From Akkermansiaceae bacterium (GTDB lineage: Bacteria; Verrucomicrobiota; Verrucomicrobiia; Verrucomicrobiales; Akkermansiaceae), in assembly GCA_018676385.1 (NCBI GenBank), contig JABHEX010000298.1:1-19450 (forward strand): 19,450 nucleotides of DNA. Direction: 5' to 3'. Under the pieces are notes generated by a model, which did not search any database, was not told the origin of the DNA, and worked only from the letters and a program-made list of their open reading frames with translations. Positions 16,149 to 19,450 of this stretch are shown here, in pieces (the stretch's first letter is position 1; every line of letters starts with the position of its first letter). The translations under genes and the position numbers were made by a program.

Positions 16149-16169
16149 CTAGTCGCCCAACCCGACTAG
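16149..16169 (+). terminator. Hairpin between the TPR gene and the peptidase gene
   Basis: CTAGTCG (16149-16155) and CGACTAG (16163-16169) form a perfect 7-bp stem with a 7-nt loop, 35 nt after the TPR stop. GG (16144-16145) may extend it with CC (16170-16171) across a bulge. Only three T residues follow, so if it terminates transcription it is a weak intrinsic terminator. It could instead protect mRNA ends or be a symmetric protein-binding site upstream of the peptidase gene. Confidence 0.45.
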
Positions 16170-16228
16170 CCTTTACCCGCTAAGCGAAGACAAACCGCCG
16201 CTTGCTTGTCGCTCCCCCTCCACAATCT

Positions 16229-19200
16229 ATGTCCACGCGTATCATCCTTATCCTAGCCTCAGCCCTATCGTTGCTCAATATCCATGCGGAGCCACACATA
16301 CGCATGGCTTCTTTCCCGTCACTCTCCCCCGATGGCTCTAAAGTTCTTTTCTCATGGGGGGGAGACATCTGGTCAACCCCCGCTGAGGGTGGACGTTCCA
16401 CTCGATTGACTACACACCCTGCATGGGACTTCGCACCACACTTCACTCCAGATGGGAAATCAATTTGTTTCGGTAGCTCACGTGCAGGCGGATACCAAGT
16501 ATTCATCATGCCAGCTGAGGGTGGTTCAGCACGACAGATCACCCACCACAGCGAAAACTCATTTATTGAAGATATTGCACCAAACAGTAAATCTATACTC
16601 ATTCGAGGCATTAGAGATTTCCCCGGGCGTAAACCATACAGGCTCTACGAAGTTCCTCTTCAAGGTGAAAAGCCCGAGAAAATGATTTTTCCAGCCTACG
16701 CTGAGAACGGACGCTATTCTCCCGACGGTCAATCCATCGTCTTCACACGCGAAGGTGTGTCACTCTACCGCAAGGGCTACCACGGCACTATGGCCAGCCA
16801 GGTTTGGATCTGGAACAAGGAGAACAATACCTTCACGCAACCCATCTCCAACGAGCACGGCTGCAGGAATCCATTCTACCACCCGAACGGAAGTGGTATC
16901 TTTTACTCCCAAGGCAGTCCAAACGGCTTCAACCTATGGTTCTATGATTTTGAAAAAGGTGCAACCCGACAAATCACACACTTTCAGGATGATAGCGTGA
17001 TGCAACCTCACATCGCTGAGGATGGCTCCAAGATCATCTTCCGGCACCTGTTCGATCTCTACACACTTTCACTAACAAAACCCGGAGAAGAACCCACTGA
17101 ACTTAAACTCTACCACCACGAAGACCTTCCCCACAAAACAACTGAAGATCGCATAATCAAGAGCACCAAAGATGTCGCATTCTCGCCCACTGGACTTGAA
17201 ATAATATTTGCTGCGGAAGGCGAAATATGGGCAATGGACACCATCCTTCGCAAACCACACCGCCTGACAGAGACGTTCGCTCATGAAAAAGATTTATGGT
17301 TTTCCCACGATGGGAAATCTATCCTCTATATCCACGACGACGGCATCAACAGCGAGCTTCGCCGCATGGAGAAAACCAAACCCGGACAATTCTGGTGGCA
17401 AGCCACAGACCTCAAGCACACCACCATCGTCAAGGCATCCAAGCGCCCCACCAGCATCATTCCAGGACCCAAAGGGAAAAAAATCGCCTACACCACCTAC
17501 CCCGGCAACCTCTGGGTGAGCAACCCGGATGGTTCTGAAGCCGTTAGGCTAGTCGAGTCGTGGCAAGAACCAACCGCCAAGTGGTCTCCTGACGGCAAGT
17601 GGATTGCCTACACCCTACAAAACAATAACTTCAACCCAGACATCTTTATTATTCGCGCCGACGGCAGTATGCCACCTGTCAATATCAGCCGCCACCCAGA
17701 CTTGGATTTCTCTCCTGCCTGGTCGCCAGATGGCAGACGAATCGCCTTCATAGGTCGTCACCACAAAGAGCAATACGATATTTTCTACCTAGATCTCTAT
17801 AAGTCTGATGAGATCAAGGATACCAACAGAGAAACCCTCGAACGTGCCCGCAAGGCCATGGGCAAGGATCCCGCCTACAAAGGTATTACCAAAAAGAAGG
17901 TCAAGAAGGTGCTCGAGAAACTGTCAGGCAAAAACAAACAAAAAAAATCTGAAAAAGAGGAAACATTCGATTTCTCCAACGTCCACCAACGACTTCGCCG
18001 GATTGAAGTAAAGGGCATCACGCCCAGTAAACTCATATGGAACAACGACTCAAAGAAAATACTCTTTCAGTCGAGATCCAATAAAAAAATCATCTACACC
18101 GTGGATGCAAAATCAGGAGCCAAGCCAAGTAAGTTAGCCGAGGCAAGCGGAACCCCCATCAAAATAGATACCAAAGGAAAGCTCTACTGGATTTCTAACG
18201 GCGTCCCTGCGACTCTTCAGGGAGGAAAAAATACACCTTATCCATTCACTGTCTACACCGAACGCAAATTGTCCGACTGGAAACGTATGGCATTCCGTAA
18301 TGCATGGAACACCATGCGTGACTCGTTCTACGACCCCAAGCTAAATAATCGGAACTGGACTGATGTGTTAGAAAAATACGAGCCCATGGCGGTGCAAGCG
18401 AGCACCTCGATGGTTTTCGACCGTATTGTCAGTATGATGCTCGGCGAGCTCAACGCCTCGCATATGGGATTCCGAAGTGCTCGACAGTGGCCTTCTTCAT
18501 GGAAGCCGGCTCCTAAATGGAAAGAGGAAACCGTCCACCTCGGCACACGGTTTGATCACACCCACGCCGGTAAGGGCTGGAAAGTCTCAAAGGTCATCCC
18601 GGACAGCCCAGCTGATCGAGATATATCCAAAATCCTCCCTGGCGAAATCATTACCCATATTGACGGCACGGAAATCCTTTCGGGCTCCCCACGTAACGAA
18701 TTGCTGCACCGTCGGCTCAGCGAGCCCGTTCACTTCAAAGTGACCGATAAGGAAGGCAAAGAGCGTTCTGTAAAAATCCAACCTATCACATATAAAGCTG
18801 CACGTACACTTACCAGAAATGCCCATATCGATGCTACAGAACAGGCCGTCAACAAACTCTCCGGCGGCAAACTAGGATACATCCATGTCGCACGTATGAT
18901 GTGGGATGAGTTTGAGAAATTCGAACACCACCTTTATGAGCAAGGTGCAGGCAAAGATGGCTTGGTCATCGATGTTCGTGACAACGGCGGAGGCTTCACC
19001 ACAGATCATCTGCTCACCGCTCTCTGTCAGCCACGCCACGCCTTCACCATTCCGCGCAACGGCGGTATTGGTTACCCACAAGATCGCATCGTTTACGCCA
19101 CTTGGAATAAACCGATTATTGTGCTCTGTAACCAGAACAGCTTCTCCAACGCTGAGATTTTTTCCCACGCAATCCGTAATCTCAATCGCGGAAAAATCGT

Positions 19201-19450
19201 TGGCGTGGCTACTGCCGGCGGAGTCATCTCCACTGGCAGCACTGCCATCCTCGATGCCGGCACCCTCCGTCTCCCCTTCCGCGGCTGGTTCAGCTCCAGC
19301 GATGGTAAGGACATGGAGCTCAACGGCGCCCAGCCACACTACACGATCTGGAACAAACCCGGCGAACTCAGCAGGGGTAAGGACGTGCAGCTTGAAAAAG
19401 CAGTGTCCACACTCCTTGAAGATAGCAAAAAATCCCCCAGCTTGCCTAAG
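16229..19450 (+). CDS. Exported tricorn-type serine peptidase (S41 family), 3' end outside window
   Basis: An open frame of 1,074 codons with no stop before the right edge. A Sec signal peptide (RIILILASALSLLNIHA, cleavage near residue 20) places it outside the cytoplasm. About residues 25-530 are PD40/WD40-like beta-propeller repeats (FPSLSPDGSKVLFSWGGDIW, PHFTPDGKSICFGSSRAGG, AKWSPDGKWIAYTLQ, PAWSPDGRRIAFIGR). A lysine-rich linker of about 60 residues (KKKVKKVLEKLSGKNKQKKSEKEE) follows. A PDZ domain lies near 770-840 (WKVSKVIPDSPAD, LPGEIITHIDG) and the S41 core after it. The tricorn tetrad is recognisable by alignment from memory: S744-H745 (NASHMGF), nucleophile S973 in NSFSNAE and E1030 in MELNGAQ; DVRDNGGG at about 914-921 is the conserved S41 glycine loop. 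Tricorn peptidases degrade peptides from other proteases; here an exported scavenging role is inferred. No Shine-Dalgarno sequence precedes the ATG. Confidence 0.92.
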   Translation, partial: MSTRIILILASALSLLNIHAEPHIRMASFPSLSPDGSKVLFSWGGDIWSTPAEGGRSTRLTTHPAWDFAPHFTPDGKSICFGSSRAGGYQVFIMPAEGGSARQITHHSENSFIEDIAPNSKSILIRGIRDFPGRKPYRLYEVPLQGEKPEKMIFPAYAENGRYSPDGQSIVFTREGVSLYRKGYHGTMASQVWIWNKENNTFTQPISNEHGCRNPFYHPNGSGIFYSQGSPNGFNLWFYDFEKGATRQITHFQDDSVMQPHIAEDGSKIIFRHLFDLYTLSLTKPGEEPTELKLYHHEDLPHKTTEDRIIKSTKDVAFSPTGLEIIFAAEGEIWAMDTILRKPHRLTETFAHEKDLWFSHDGKSILYIHDDGINSELRRMEKTKPGQFWWQATDLKHTTIVKASKRPTSIIPGPKGKKIAYTTYPGNLWVSNPDGSEAVRLVESWQEPTAKWSPDGKWIAYTLQNNNFNPDIFIIRADGSMPPVNISRHPDLDFSPAWSPDGRRIAFIGRHHKEQYDIFYLDLYKSDEIKDTNRETLERARKAMGKDPAYKGITKKKVKKVLEKLSGKNKQKKSEKEETFDFSNVHQRLRRIEVKGITPSKLIWNNDSKKILFQSRSNKKIIYTVDAKSGAKPSKLAEASGTPIKIDTKGKLYWISNGVPATLQGGKNTPYPFTVYTERKLSDWKRMAFRNAWNTMRDSFYDPKLNNRNWTDVLEKYEPMAVQASTSMVFDRIVSMMLGELNASHMGFRSARQWPSSWKPAPKWKEETVHLGTRFDHTHAGKGWKVSKVIPDSPADRDISKILPGEIITHIDGTEILSGSPRNELLHRRLSEPVHFKVTDKEGKERSVKIQPITYKAARTLTRNAHIDATEQAVNKLSGGKLGYIHVARMMWDEFEKFEHHLYEQGAGKDGLVIDVRDNGGGFTTDHLLTALCQPRHAFTIPRNGGIGYPQDRIVYATWNKPIIVLCNQNSFSNAEIFSHAIRNLNRGKIVGVATAGGVISTGSTAILDAGTLRLPFRGWFSSSDGKDMELNGAQPHYTIWNKPGELSRGKDVQLEKAVSTLLEDSKKSPSLPK

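Noticed and set aside
1..19450. CRISPR array or defence system
   Set aside because: No regularly spaced direct repeats and no Cas, restriction, toxin-antitoxin or phage-defence motifs were seen.

Overview
The window most resembles a chromosome segment from Verrucomicrobiota (a planctomycete is the main alternative). The pointers are a Planctomycete-cytochrome/DUF1549/DUF1553 protein paired with a DUF1501 protein, an SHD1-like domain on a secreted enzyme, a tricorn-type peptidase carrying a signal peptide, and the near absence of Shine-Dalgarno sequences before any start codon. This placement rests on gene families only.

Layout. Bases 1-264 hold the 3' end of what looks like a REP-associated (Y1/IS200-like) tyrosine transposase; its last codons run into an imperfect palindrome (236-278). 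From 7607 down to 386 on the minus strand lies a four-gene cluster for exported proteins: a cytochrome/DUF1549/DUF1553 protein, a Tat-exported DUF1501 protein (4-nt overlap), a secreted SHD1 plus putative TIM-barrel glycoside hydrolase, and a Tat-type FAD amine-oxidase-like flavoprotein. The last two genes are visibly richer in G+C than the first two. On the plus strand, divergent to the cluster, is selB (selenocysteine-specific elongation factor), followed by a small two-helix membrane protein. A minus-strand pyrimidine operon follows (pyrR, an unknown three-helix membrane protein, pyrB, pyrC; 13483 down to 10383), with short overlaps or gaps between its genes. A 411-nt gene-free region separates pyrR from a divergent plus-strand coiled-coil/TPR protein. 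After a hairpin, a large exported tricorn-type peptidase starts and runs off the right edge without a stop.

How the genes work together. PyrB and PyrC catalyse steps two and three of UMP synthesis, and PyrR is the uracil-sensing RNA-binding regulator normally found with them. The cytochrome/DUF1501/hydrolase/flavoprotein cluster has the layout of an envelope catabolic module acting on an unknown substrate, but this is inferred from co-location. SelB implies selenoprotein synthesis, yet no selA, selD, tRNA-Sec or selenoprotein is visible here. No rRNA, tRNA, CRISPR array, complete insertion sequence or prophage was seen. The most interesting unexplained items are the envelope cluster, the membrane protein embedded in the pyr operon, the long pyrR-side leader, and the transposase end fused to its palindrome.
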